The notes under the pieces are model-generated. The model did not search any database, was not told the DNA's origin, and worked only from the letters and a program-made list of their open reading frames with translations. A program made the translations under genes and the position numbers. From contig JAFREE010000096.1 of NCBI GenBank assembly GCA_019400425.1, forward strand, positions 1 through 64,000: DNA of 64,000 bases. The letters are read 5' to 3'. Of the stretch, positions 1 to 12,145 are shown one piece after another. Source of the DNA: Hymenochaete sp. R1. Taxonomy: Eukaryota; Basidiomycota; Agaricomycetes; Hymenochaetales; Hymenochaetaceae. The number at the start of each line of letters is the position of its first letter. Positions within the stretch are counted from its first letter, which is position 1.

Positions 1-1977
1 AACGCGGTTGAGCTCGACCAAAAAGGAAATGCGCGCGTCTTGAGGTGGTTCTGGTGGTGGTTCCCACAACTTTGACCGCCCCTAGTAAGTCCTCTTTCTG
101 CAGCTTGAATATGATGGGCCTACCTCTGGCGTCATATCCCCACCAGGAACTATACCGGCCGAAAGTAACGCTCTCCCGGTTTCATACGCATCGGAGACAG
201 TACCCTTTGAACACTGTGTAATTGCGACTATCACGCATCGTTGCGATGCTTCTCGCAACACTTCCATGAGATCCGCGCGTTGAGGAGCATTTCCTGCGCC
301 GAAAGTTTCTATCACCACGCCCTCGATTGGCGGCATCAAGAAGGCGCGGTTTATTTCCGCTGTGATACCAGGGAAGAGTCTCACAGTCGCTAATAAATTT
401 GACGCACATAAGGAACGAATCACGAAGAGCTGCATTATCGAAGACAATAGAACGTGCCTACGCGGGAGTTGAATGCTAGAAAGCAATAGGTTAGTCAGCC
501 CAAAAACTACGTGTTTGATTGATTAATATACCTTTGTGTGCTTTGAATCGACGTAGATTTGTCTGCCTGATGACATTGTTCCAGTTCACGACAATATCGA
601 TTCCAACTTTAAAGAAGGTTTATGTTTAACTGGTTTTAAGCGTATTGAAGGATCCCACCTTTGACTAAAGGCGAGAAATTCGGGCTTTGAAACGCATCTA
701 GATCATAGGAAGAAACCTTTGACACCCGATTTCCTCGGTATAGACAGTGATTGAAGAACAGGCAGCACTCTACAATGAATAGCTACCTTCAAATCTCGTA
801 GAGTTCATAGTAGTAGATGTTAATTACCAGGAATGACGTAATGCCCCGCTATGGTCAACGCACCAAGGAAATTATCGACAGCATCATTCCTAATCTGTGA
901 CAAGGGAATCTGCGCTCCTGTGAGAATCTTTTTTTCTTCTTCATTTAGCGTCATGGGTACGCGAAAAAGAGATTTTAGGGCCTACAACAGTCTTTCCTAG
1001 ATCTTCTAGTAAGAAGCTAAGAGCACTTGCAGTGTAACACATTGTGTCAGTGCCGTGTAGTATCACAAACGCATCGAAGTTCGCGTAATTCATTTCGATT
1101 TCGGTCGAAATGCGAACCCAGTCTACCGACAAGTATGCAATGAGCTGCACTATTTCCGCAATTGAACGTATGAGCGGACGCACCACCAGTGTCGACATTA
1201 CTACTATCAAGAAGAGGGTCCCACTGTAATGTTCAAGTCAGAGAATCTGACGTTCAAACTTTCATCTTACCTCCAAAATTGCATACTTTATTCGTTTTGT
1301 CACTCCAGAGTGAACAGTCATCCTCGGCGTTATTAAAGCAGGTACTTGACTTTCATATATGGATTCTGTGGACTTTGTCGATGTTGCACCTCCAGAAAAC
1401 GAGCTTGGTTTTTCATCGGGAGACATTGGTAGATAGATCGGTCTGGTAGACCTTACAGTAAGGGTAGGTAAGGGTACCATTGAGGTCTCGGTGGATGCAG
1501 ATAGCCCAAACGGGAGGTTTGGACTGTTCCTACCACTTGCACTCCATTTTCTGAAGTTCTCCGCTGTTCCTGAGTGTGAATATAGTCCTTCCTCTAGAGG
1601 ATCATGGAAACGGGATTGGCGTCTGGATAGTTTCAGTATGCCGAATCGAATGGAACGATAAGTGGAGATAGCTCGTTTATTACCGGAGAGTTTCTGTAAG
1701 GAAGTTCGGCTCATTCCTATAGCCCTACGTTAAGTATGATTTTTCATCCAGCATGGAAGGCCACTAGCAAGTAAGAGGTACCATCAGGCCAACAAGCATG
1801 CCTAAAGAAATGTTTGAGCCTCAAGTAGACAGTCGAAGCTGGCAATCTCAAGCGTACCGATTGTTCCTCCTGTGTAAATGACCTTTAAGAAAATCAGATC
1901 TTATGTTCTATGTGCCTTTTGAACTTAACGTAACTTACGAGTACACGGGCTTCATCCGGTGAGCTCTGAGCGTCCAT
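1..1977 (-). CDS. L-asparaginase, 3' end cut by window edge
   Basis: Hydrolyses asparagine to aspartate and ammonia. The start is taken as the ATG at 1977 (MDAQSSPDEARVL), just ahead of the first catalytic motif. That motif, VIYTGGTIG, is interrupted by an intron (about 1812-1853) before GMLVG. Further exons give EPNFLTETLR, RFHDPLEEGLYSHSG, FVILHGTDTMCYTASALS (second catalytic TDT motif), TGAQIPLSQIRNDAVDN, YRGNRVSKVSSYDLDAF, VGIDIVVNWN and ETFGAGNAPQR. Exon order and motif spacing match the large type I-like asparaginases of fungi and animals, some of which carry C-terminal ankyrin repeats. Here the readable protein stops after GGDMTPE near position 118, and the remainder is probably beyond an intron at the window edge, so the C terminus cannot be judged. 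It is divergent from TRP5 with 288 bp between start codons. Family assignment is strong; exact splice sites were inferred by eye. Confidence 0.9.
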
Positions 1978-2171
1978 CTCAGAGATATAACGTATACTCC
2001 GGAAAGCAGGGCTTGCAATAGTTTGAATAAGGTTGAATGTGAGGGAAGTTGCGCTAACACCGGGTAGAAGATGATGGCCTAAAGTAAAGGATGTTTCCAT
2101 TACCCAAATGAACATTTAATAACCGAATCGAGGCAATCATCGCCGATCTGAGTTTTCCGTCGATCTCATCG

Positions 2172-2214
2172 GAGTCATGCCAGCGTTTCTTAAACAGCGC
2201 GCATACACTGACTC
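2172..2214. promoter_or_regulatory. Pair of Gcn4/CpcA-type TGACTC sites upstream of TRP5
   Basis: GAGTCA at 2172-2177 and TGACTC at 2209-2214 are the same hexamer in opposite orientation, 37 bp apart. They lie 52-94 bp before the TRP5 ATG, inside the 288-bp divergent region shared with asparaginase. TGACTC is the core site of Gcn4 and its filamentous-fungal homologues CPC1/CpcA, which induce amino-acid synthesis genes on starvation. Function here is inferred from site and position only. Confidence 0.5.
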
Positions 2215-2265
2215 TGAATAGTGCCGTCATATAACCACCGTCTCCCTCCCTTCGAACATACCAGG

Positions 2266-4963
2266 ATGACCGACACCCTTAGGAATGTCTTTGCTCAAAA
2301 GAAAAAAGAGGTGAATACACCAGCAATCTATGTACTGATGTTGACGTTTGACTGGCTTCTCTTAGGGTAACCCCGCTCTCGTTACATTCATAACCGCTGG
2401 TTATCCTACAAAAGATGCAACAGTGTCAATCATGCTAGCGTTGGAAAATGGTGGTGCAGACATAATCGAACTCGGTGTGCCATTCAGTGACCCTGTTGCG
2501 GATGGTCCAGCGATCCAAGAGACCAACTCGGTATGAATCTCGACTTCTGTTACTATCTTTGAGAATTTATTGATTCGTCTTTTGATAAAATAGGTAGCTC
2601 TAAAGAACAACGTAGACTATAAGGACTGCCTAGGATTTGTACGGGAAGCCCGTCAGAAAGGTCTCAAAGCTCCTGTGCTTCTAATGGGTGAGATGCATAC
2701 CGCCACTTGGTTCAGACACCATCTTACGGTCTTTCAGGCTATTATAACCCATTGCTGGCTTACGGAGAAGAAAAGGCCATTCATGACTGTAGAGGAGCAG
2801 GTGCTAATGGTTTTATTATGGTCGACCTTCCGCCTGAAGAAGCAATCGAGTTTCGCAAGAAATGTGCCCTGGCAGGGTATGTTGCATGTACATGATACTT
2901 CTTCTTCTGATTCACACTCACGCAGCGTGTCTTACGTGCCACTCATCGCCCCATCGACGACATTGCATCGGATAAAACTTTTATCGTCTATTGCAGACTC
3001 ATTCATCTATGTGGTATCTAAGGTAAGCTAATGACAACATCCATTCACGTTGAAGTCGCTGAGGGAGTATCAGATGGGCGTAACTGGGTCATCTGCAGAG
3101 ATTGCAATGAACATCGAACTTCCAAATATTTTGAAACGGATCCGTCAGTATGCAACAGTTCCTCTCGCCGTGGGGTTTGGGGTTGCCACACGCCAACATT
3201 TCGACGTTGTTTCAAATGCCGGCGCCGACGGTATTGTAATCGGAAGCAAACTTGTTTCAGTCATAAAAACTTCGTCCCCACAAGAGATTGCAAATAACGT
3301 TCAAGTCTACTGCTCCGAAATAAGCTTGAAAGGGCGGGCACAGCCAAAGGAATCAAATGATGCACTGGAGAAAGCACATGTCACAATACCTATTGTCAAT
3401 GAAAACCAAGACGGCCCTGCCGTAGGCAACAACGCATCTGAACCTTCCGCATTGCCTGCTCGTTTCGGAGACTTTGGAGGTCAGTATGTTCCCGAGGCGC
3501 TGGTGGATTGCCTGGTGGAGCTCGAAGCAATGCACAAATCTGCGATGTCTGACCCTTCGTTCTGGGATGAGTTCCGAGAACAATTTGGTTACATGGGTCG
3601 GCCATCTAAGCTGTACTTTTCGGAGAGACTGACCCAACATGCGGGTGGAGCTAAAATCTGGCTCAAACGAGAAGATTTGTGAGTTCCTTGCTATGCTTTG
3701 GGATTGCTAGCTCATGCAAAGCAGAAACCACACCGGGTCTCACAAAATCAATAATGCTATCGGCCAAGTAAGAGGTCGTCTATCGATGCGATTAAAATCA
3801 CGTCTTACCAGTTTTTGGCGTAGATCCTACTCGCAAAGAGATTGGGGAAGAAGCGTATTATAGCCGAAACTGGCGCAGGACAACATGGTGTAGCTACCGC
3901 AACTGTATGTGCTAGGTTCGGGATGGAGTGTGTCATTTATATGGGGTCGGAAGATGCCAGACGACAGGCGCTGAATGTTTTCCGCATTCAAATGCTTGGT
4001 GCAAAGGTTCGTCAGAACTGCTGAATGATATTTGAGATGCTGACATCCAATTGGAAGGTGGTCCCAGTCACGTCTGGCTCTTGTACGCTAAAGGATGCCG
4101 TCAATGAAGCATTTCGAGACTGGGTAACAAACCTTTCGACGACTCACTACTTGGTGGGATCCGCTATCGGACCTCATCCATTCCCTACTATCGTGCGCGA
4201 CTTCCAGAAGGTTATCAGTGAAGAGATAAAACTTCAACTCAATGAATCTCGAAACAAGCTACCCGACGCTGTAGTGGCCTGCGTTGGTGGCGGCAGCAAT
4301 GCCATTGGTACTTTCTACGATTTCATTCCAGATAAGAGCGTGCGTTTGATCGGCGTTGAGGCTGGAGGCGAAGGTATATATTTCTTTCGGGTGCTTTATC
4401 CGTACTAAACCCATCCGAAAATTTTAGGTATCGACGGCAAGCACCACTCTGCAACACTTGCATGCGGCGTACCTGGCGTTCTACATGGCGTAAGAACTTA
4501 TGTCTTGCAGACTGACGAAGGTCAGATTACGGAAACGCACTCAATTAGTGCTGGTCTCGACTATCCAGGTGTTGGACCTGAACATGCGTGGCTAAAGGCA
4601 ATAGGACGAGCAGAATACGTCGTGGCTACCGATGAAGAGGCACTGCGAGGGTTCAGACTGATAACACAACTCGAGGGCATCATTCCTGGTGCGTGGGTTT
4701 GGGATTTATTTCGCGACGTCATACTAATTTCGTCTTCTCTAGCATTGGAATCATCGCATGCAGTGTGGGCTGGTGTGAAATTAGCTAAAACTCTACCCAA
4801 AGATCAAGACGTCGTCATTGTAAGTCGTTAGTTCCATAGAACTGTGCTTCACCCGACTCACCTTGTCCATCAGTGCCTTTCCGGACGGGGAGATAAAGAT
4901 GTAGAGCAGATATCACAATTACTTCCAGGGAAATGGGCTGAAAAGCTTGACTGGCACGTGTAA
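2266..4963 (+). CDS. TRP5: Tryptophan synthase, fused alpha-beta
   Basis: Catalyses the last two steps of tryptophan synthesis: indole-3-glycerol phosphate to indole, then condensation with serine. One reading frame encodes both subunits, as is usual in fungi, in the order alpha then beta, about 700 residues. The alpha part starts [15 protein letters not shown] and, after an intron, has [15 protein letters not shown], the catalytic Glu in [19 protein letters not shown], the Asp in [11 protein letters not shown], and phosphate-binding GVTGSS and [12 protein letters not shown] linker rich in Asn, Glu and Ala leads to the beta part: [14 protein letters not shown], the PLP lysine in [43 protein letters not shown] and [17 protein letters not shown]. 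It ends LDWHV-stop. Introns are short (for example 2692-2735 and 2889-2930) and restore frame exactly, so the gene looks intact. The promoter carries two Gcn4-type sites. Confidence 0.96.
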
Positions 4964-5404
4964 GGGAAATCTTAGACGATGGATGTTTTTGGTAAAGCAA
5001 AGGTGCTGTCTTCTTTTGGCGTTATTGCAACTTACCTGTCGAGTTTCATATTAAGGGGTTGCATACGGAGGACCCCTGAAATATCATGACCCCCATCCCC
5101 GTTTATTTATTTATTTAAACAACAACAACCCTGTGTTATGTAGAAGGAATAAATGCTTGATGTGTAATGTATTCAGGTCAAGAACTTGAATGACCTGAGC
5201 AGCTACCTGAGCTCGCATCTGAACGCGTCTTCTTTTCACGTGACAAACACGGTCATGTGCGCGTATCATACGCGTCGGTAGATTGGTTGGACTTCCGTTG
5301 CGTTGTGGCATCCTTTCCCCCTCTCCTCTCCTCTCTTCTCCTCTCCTCTGAGCCACTTCATCTTCGCGAAACCTTCCTCATTTCCTCTACGTCCTCCAAT
5401 TAAC
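4964..5404 (+). promoter_or_regulatory. TRP5-DNA2 intergenic region with two MCB boxes and a CT tract
   Basis: This 441-bp stretch holds the TRP5 3' UTR and the DNA2 promoter. ACGCGT occurs at 5223-5228 and 5270-5275; this is the MluI cell-cycle box bound by MBF in yeasts, typical of G1/S replication genes. A CACGTG lies between them at about 5237. A pure C/T tract covers about 5311-5349, just before the DNA2 ATG, as is common at fungal transcription starts. No further gene is visible. Confidence 0.5.
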
Positions 5405-8400
5405 ATGTCTCACGCGAAACCTTCAGCTCAGGACGAGGCCAACTTTATGGACCTTCTTCTTTCGGGAATCGACGCGACAATTTTCGATATACAGCCTTCT
5501 CCTGACCGACCCTCAGCAAAACGAAAGAGCACATCAAGAGATATCGAATCTAAGCAAATCCGGGATGCAACGTCCACCAACAACAAACGAATTCAAGGGG
5601 CGGCTGTTGACGAAGACATTACCGCTCTGCTCGAAGGTGCTGAAAATTGGGTCTGGGATGATGTCATTTCACCCGTAAAGAAGAAACCAAAGGTATGTAT
5701 CAACTTACACTATATATTATACAGAATCTGAACTTCTTTAGAGAGTATGCTTGGATGCACCTCCGCCACAAGACACAGGAGTGGTACTTCAATGCGAAGT
5801 TAATACAGTCGAGGAAAACAACGGTACTAAGGTATGCTAGCTGACGGGATTTTCTGTACATTTTGAATTTAATACATAAAATAGACCTTAATCGTGACCT
5901 GCAAATCGACGGGAATAAGGAAGACGGTTTTACTGGAAGACGACTGGACTGAGACCGATGTTCGACAAGGTTTGAGTTCAACTTTTGTACATGCTGTCGA
6001 CCTTGATATTTATGTTTGTGTAGGTGATTTGGTGAATATCATCGGCTCATTTGCGCCGTCTACTCCCACCGTGAAGGTCTCCAGCAAACAGAATATTCTT
6101 ATACTGCATCCCGATATACTTCTCACTGCTACTTCAGTTTCAAATGCACCGCATTGCGCTCGGCGTCCCCTACTGTCGCTACTTCTCCGGACTTCATCAG
6201 ATGTAACTCCTTCTTTAATCTTTGGCATTGCCATCCACGAGGTGATGCAACGCTGTCTCAAATTTTCCGAATGGGACGATGCGAGCATCCAGAAATTTTG
6301 CAACGAAGTCATTGAAGAACACTACCATGATCTATTTCGGCTTCGCACGAGCGAAGAAGATGCTCGATCAGAAATCTACAGAAAAGCAGAGAACTTGAAA
6401 GCCTTTGGCGAAAGATACTTTCAAAAGAGTTCAAAGGTATGCGACATGGTCATTTTTTATGTTTCCTTACTCAACAATCTGCAGTGGGTTGGCGAAACAG
6501 ATTTTACACTAAAGAAGGTACTTGCCGTTGAAGAGGACATATTGGCTCCGAAATACGGACTTAAGGGCAGGATAGATGCGTCTGTACTTGCTGAAGATCG
6601 TGTACCTTCAGGGAAAGTACCTCGCGTGACAAATGCTCCACGTCGTCTAGTCGAAATGCCTCTAGAAATCAAGACTGGCCGGACGACTGCAGTCATGGAA
6701 CATCGCGCTCAGACTATACTATACACAATCCTCATAGCAGAACGTTATGGGTCGACTTACCCAACTGAAGCATCGAGCAGTCCTCCTGGTGGCTTACTCT
6801 ACTATACACACAGCCAAGAAGTTATCCGTGTTCCCGCTGGATGGAATGAGTTGCGCGGCCTCCTGATGATAAGAAATGAACTGGCCAACTTCTTATCTCG
6901 AAGGACTGGTCGCGAAAATGTACCTGGCGATTGTGAATCACCATTTCTTCCTCCTACTATAAATTCTGAACGCATTTGCGGAAGGTGCTATGCAATTGAT
7001 TCGTGCATGTTATACAGGAAAGTAAGTGGATCGCTCCCTGACTTTTTGCTTCTATCTCAAACTCTTTTACGCTTTTAGGCAGTTGAAGGGGTAGAAGACA
7101 ACTCGTCACCTATTTCTCAGATTTACAGGGTCAAAACAGATCATCTCAGCCAGACTCAGCTTGACTTCTTTCGGGAATGGGAGAATTTATTGACGCTTGA
7201 AGAGCAAGATACGATTCGGTTTAGAAAGGAGCTATGGACACTTGGGGCACAGGAGCGTGAAAATTTAGGGCGCTGCTTGGCAAATGTCGTTTTAGACACA
7301 AAGTCACAGTCAGGTGGTTTGTCAAAGACTACTAAAGGTTCGCGCATGCATCGTTTTTTGTATCGTTTCATCCGGAAGGACAGCAAGCACATGGCGGTGG
7401 AGAAAATACCTCAACAGCTCAGCATGTTGAACGGGCATGTCAACGTCGGTGACGCTGTCTCCATTTCCGTCTCCGGCGACGACCGATTATTGGCTCTCAC
7501 TCGCGGTTACGTTGTTGATCTCAGCCCCGAAGCCATATCCATCGGGACGGAGCTTTCTCTTTCACTCGACTTTATCAAGGAACACCGCCCTTATTTTCAG
7601 AAAGAGGACATTGTGTTCCGGATCGACAAAGATGACATGGCTAGTGGCATGGCACGAGTCAGAGATAATCTTGCTCAACTCTTCTACGTGACAGGGTCCC
7701 GGCGTCTCATGGAAAACATCGTTGACTTGCGAAGGCCAGATTTCGATGAAGATTGCACGTTGAGAGCTACTCCCGAGGCATTAAATGTGACACAAAAAGA
7801 AGCACTGGAACTTTCTCTACGAGCCAAAGATTATGCATTGATATTGGGCATGCCCGGCACAGGGAAGACGACCACTATAGCTTGCTTAATCAGGGAGATA
7901 GTTGCACGGGGGAAAACGGTGCTACTCACGTCTTATACTCATTCGGCAGTCGATACCATTTTGCTCAAACTAAAAAACTCGGTTCCTTCCTCGATCTTGC
8001 GACTTGGAAACGACGAAAAGGTATGTGGTGGTGGTAGGCTTTTGACACTCGAACGTGACAATTTATTTTTGTTCACCAAAGGTGCACCCGGAAATTCGAA
8101 AATTTACTCTAGGAGCGCAAGAAAAGGCCAAAACGGTGAAAGACTTAGAGATGCAGTTGATGCAACCATCTATCGTTGCCTGCACGGCGTTGTCTATTGA
8201 TCAGTAAGAGCATGTCGATTTTGTTACATAAATGTCATTCACCATATCTTTAGTGCCCTGTTCTCTCGACGACACTTCGATTACTGCATTATAGATGAGG
8301 CGTCGCAGATTACATTGCCTACTAGTATTGGTCCCTTGCGCTTTGCAAATAAGTTTGTGTTGGTAGGAGATCATCACCAGCTTCCTGCATTAGTCAGCGA

Positions 8401-9439
8401 TATTCGATTTTCGCCTTCCTCCGTTTCTCATTTATTATATAGGTAAAGAGTAAGGCTGCGAGAAAAGGAGGCTTGGATATCTCTCTTTTCCGCCGACTGT
8501 CAGATGCTCATCCCCATGCCGTTGCTACGCTCGACCGCCAATATCGAATGAACGCAGACATCATGTTGTTGTCAAATAAGCTGGTCTACAACAACCGCCT
8601 TAAATGCGGGTCTACTGATGTTGCAAACCGGACTTTGAGACTCCCTTCCGTGAAGGACTCGGTCTGTCAGTGCCCGGTGGGGACCGGGGGCTGCTGGTTG
8701 AGTGAGATCCTCAAAGAAAGGTAAATCTTGTCCCTGCCTGTGATTGGGATTGATGATGTTATTAACTTTGCGACTAGCCGAAAAGCTGTCTTTGTCAACA
8801 CCGATGCCATCCCTGCCCTGGATTCCCGCGTGGGCAATCTTTTACAAAACACCATCGAAGCAAACCTCGTAGCACAACTCACCGAGACGTTGATTGCCAA
8901 CGGCATACAAGAAGAACAAATTGGGATTCTTTCCTTATATCGCCAGCAAATCAAATTACTCTCGCACCACTTACAAGCGCACACTGGTATAGAGGTTCTT
9001 ACTGCGGATAGAAGTCAGGGACGTGACAAAGACTGTATCCTTATTTCACTGGTGAGGGCCAACGAAGAGAATCAGGTAAGTGAAAAACACACTGTTTGCG
9101 GTCCGAAGGCCTGATGGTTTATTGCGTTCCTTTAAGATCGGAGACTTACTGAAGGACTGGCGCCGCATCAACGTCGCATTCACTCGAGCGCGTTCGAAGC
9201 TGGTCATTTTTGGTAGCCGAAAGACACTCAAATCATCACCCCTTCTAGCAGACTTCTTTGAGCTCATGGAGAAGAATGATTGGGTCTTCAACTTACCGCC
9301 TGGGGCCGACTCCTTACATGCGAAACCCAATCCAAAATTGCCAAAGGATAGTGGCCCTAAAGCAACAAAAAATGCCACCCTACACACGGGTATCACTCGA
9401 TCCCGACCAATCTTGCGCGATGTTATGAATGGCTTCTGA
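5405..9439 (+). CDS. DNA2: DNA replication helicase/nuclease Dna2
   Basis: Nuclease-helicase that trims long Okazaki flaps and resects DNA ends. The N-terminal part is charged and poorly conserved. The nuclease core has a first cluster cysteine in APHCARRPLL, GIAIHEVMQRCLKF, LKGRIDASV, the PD-(D/E)XK lysine in EMPLEIKTGRTT, MEHRAQTILYTIL, and the remaining Fe-S cysteines in CGRCYAIDSC. The superfamily 1 helicase follows: Walker A GMPGTGKTTTI, SYTHSAVDTIL, VACTALSIDH, Walker B YCIIDEASQ, VLVGDHHQLPAL, LDRQYRMN, TADRSQGRDKDCI and the arginine-finger segment INVAFTRARSKL. All these motifs are in frame once about ten introns of 45-65 nt are removed (for example 8022-8082 and 8390-8442). The ATG at 5405 was chosen over an in-frame one at 5303 because the upstream stretch is the CT-rich leader. 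Two MCB boxes upstream suit a replication gene. Confidence 0.95.
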
Positions 9440-9814
9440 TAATTCTTTTCCGATATCAACGACGAACTTTTCTTTTTCGGACGGTTGAACGCTGTATTAC
9501 ATTTTTTGTACAACTGAGACATGCCATTTTGATTTTTATGATGGAGAAATCCGTAACAGCCAAATGAAAGGTAACTGTACGCAAGGTCGTGAAAGCGGCG
9601 TGAAGGAATGCAATGACATGTTGAAGTGTCGAGGTGTGCCCTGTGCCTGCAGGTGCAATGCAGTGTCTACGTAAGAAACCAAGAAGCCACACAGACAAGG
9701 GAACGCGAGGATGAGCGCGGATGAGCGCGCCGGAGTAAGAGGAAGGATGAGCTTCCAAATGGTAGGACAACAAACGCGCGTTCTATCACTCAAATGCGGA
9801 AGGAAAGGAAGAAT
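9440..9814. other. Convergent 3' region between DNA2 and SAM synthetase
   Basis: 375 bp between two stop codons of converging genes. Only short incidental ORFs are present and no motif or repeat was recognised. It presumably holds the two 3' UTRs and poly(A) signals. Confidence 0.5.
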
Positions 9815-11360
9815 CTAGAGAGCCAACTTCTTGGGCTTCTCCCAAGAGTATCCGGGGTTGCCTGATGGCCATTGGCATCAGCTAATCTCATCTTTTTCAC
9901 GTCCGAATTCTATTGCTTACCGAAATGCCCGTACGACGCGGTCTTGAGGTATTGGGGCTTTTGGAGGTCGAGCTCACGCACTAAAAACAACAATTGATGC
10001 ATTGAATACTGACGTCCTGCCGCATTTCATAATAGACGTAAAAGACGGTGGCACGCACCGATGACACCGGGCCTGAGGTCCCAGTTCTTACGGATGATCG
10101 CGACAAGCTCCTCATCTGTCTTCTTGGCCGTGCCGTAGGTGTCAACATAGATCGAAAGCGGTTCCGCAACACCGATGGCGTAGGAGAGCTGGACAAGTGC
10201 GCGGCGAGCAAGACCTCCAGCGACCAATGACTTGGCTATTGAAGGAAGGAAGTGAAAAAGAGTCCGAGTTAGATCAAACGTAATGAGATACGATAATCAA
10301 AAGGTGCTTACCAATCCAACGCGCGGTGTATGCAGCCGACCGGTCGACCTTGGAGAAGTCCTTTCCAGAGAAAGCACCTCCTCCGTGTGCACCCCACCCA
10401 CCGTACGTGTCGACAATAATTTTACGCCCAGTTAGACCGGCATCACCCTGAGGACCACCGATTACGAAACGACCGGAGGGCTGAATCTATACCAAAGGGT
10501 AAGCCAAGTCGCAAAGCTTTTACCCAGTTCAGACAAATGCGTACGTGGTAGACAGTCCTGTCGTCGAGGAGCTTGGCGGGGATAACCTGCTTAATGACCT
10601 TGTTCAAAATCTCCTTACGGAGGTCCTCAGTCGAGATGGAGTCGGCGTGTTGAGTAGAAATGACAACTGTGTCGACACGAAGAGGGATGGTAGCACCATT
10701 TTCCTTTTTGTACTCAATGGTGACTTGAGTTTTTGAGTCGGGGCGAAGCCAGGGGAGGGCTCCCGATCGACGCGCAACAGCCATGGCGGCGTTGAGCTTG
10801 TGGGCGAGCATGATCGTCAAGGGCATGTACTCCTCCGTCTCATCAGTTGCGTATCCGAACATGATACCCTGGTCACCAGCACCATGGTCTTCGAGGTTAC
10901 CGTGGTCGAGACCCTGAGCGATATCGGGCGATTGTTGTTCAATGGCGACGAGAATGTTACAGGTCTTGTAGTCGAAACCCTTCTCAGAGTCATCATATCC
11001 GATCTGCTTGATAGTGTTACGAATGACTTTTTGGTAGTCGACCTGGGCCTTGGTGGTGATTTCACCAAAGACCATGATCATACCAGTCTTAGAAGCGGTC
11101 TCGCAAGCGACCTTAGAGAAGGGGTCCTGCTCGAGACAAGCATCGAGCTGAAAGGAATTATCAGTACAGTGACCATAGCACGCTATGAACGAGACCACAT
11201 ACGATGGCATCAGAGACCTGGTCACAGATCTTGTCTGCGCAGTTATGTCAACAACAATGGCGGGGCTGAAGATAGTGAGTATATGCGTACCGGGGTGACC
11301 TTCACCGACAGACTCAGACGTGAAAAGGAAGTGACCAGGAGCAAGAGCAGCGTGAGACAT
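9815..11360 (-). CDS. S-adenosylmethionine synthetase
   Basis: Makes S-adenosylmethionine from methionine and ATP. It reads [18 protein letters not shown] from the ATG at 11360, then GEGHP, whose codon for the following Asp is split by an intron (donor near 11291), then [11 protein letters not shown] and [16 protein letters not shown]. Other hallmarks are [14 protein letters not shown] (ATP and methionine site), [34 protein letters not shown] and the glycine-rich [12 protein letters not shown]. The C terminus is [18 protein letters not shown] at 9815. Length is close to the usual 385-395 residues. At least five introns interrupt it. Codon choice is noticeably G/C-rich at third positions and uniform compared with neighbours, as expected for a highly expressed gene. 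The leader beyond 11360 is pyrimidine- and A-rich. Confidence 0.96.
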
Positions 11361-11665
11361 GTTCGACGCTTGTCAAGAACAGCTGTGAGGGGAGAAAGGA
11401 GAGAGTGTGTGGGTGGGAGGGAAGATGGGGGATGGATGAAAAGAGACGATAGCGTTCTAATCCGATTTTTTTCATTCTTCTACTCGCGGGAAAAGCACGT
11501 GCAGAGAGTTCCCCAGGAAAAAGGTTTCGCACTTAGACGCAATTTCTAATCATCCTTGCGTGAGACGCATACATTCAGTCGTTCCCACACACCTTCTTTG
11601 GTGCTTCTCGACCTAGTTCTTTCTTCTCGCACTTTTTGGCTTCCCTTGCTTCCTAACTTCTCCAG

Positions 11666-11911
11666 ATGGCAGTACGCTTTAGCCAAATCCTATCCGTAGT
11701 CTTTAGTTCCAGCATCGATATCCATAGCACTAATAGCACACTTCAGACAGGTTACATTCAACTTTCACTCCACTGGAGCAAAAATGGTACACGGAATGGG
11801 CGCATCAATGAAGGCTGTATGAGTTCCATCAATCCAATACTCAATCGGCGGTCGCGTTTCTTCTTCACAACGAACCTTTCCCCGTGGTCACCGGTATCAT
11901 CGATGCCCTAA
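11666..11911 (+). other. Possible small or decayed coding segment, not recognised
   Basis: In the 785-bp gap between the SAM synthetase start (11360) and the YMR1-like stop (12146), the plus strand has an 81-codon frame that begins with a true ATG at 11666 in a good context after a C/T-rich leader. A plausible intron starts right after its second codon (gtacgc to cttcag, ending near 11747). After it another frame reads KMVHGMGASMKAV before a stop, and in a third frame YSIGGRV is followed closely by HNEPFPVVTGI. YxIxGR followed by NE resembles very small mitochondrial ATP synthase subunit k (Atp19) proteins, but only if frames are mixed. It could therefore be a pseudogene, a misread small gene or chance. 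The rest of the gap shows nothing clear. Confidence 0.2.
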
Positions 11912-12145
11912 TGAGTCGTAAATGTGTACATCAAAGACGTGTAAGTTGGGGACATTTGAAATGTTGAGTGAATGTGATCGGAGGCTAATGCGTAATTTGC
12001 AATGTGTACTGTGCAATCAGTAATGAAATTTACAATTGAGATAAAGCGGTGTACTGTGCGGAGTTGCTACTTGCTTGGTTGCTCTCAGAAGATACACCGT
12101 AGCTGGAACAGAATAAGATAACATACCATAATCGTAAAATGAGCC

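Noticed and set aside
5311..5349. CT tract as a microsatellite of interest
   Set aside because: Pyrimidine tracts at transcription starts are routine in fungal promoters; it is noted with the DNA2 promoter only.
5303..5404. Upstream in-frame ATG that would extend Dna2 by 34 residues
   Set aside because: The extension translates a C/T-rich leader with low-complexity Ser/Pro/Phe and no family similarity; ATG 5405 fits better.
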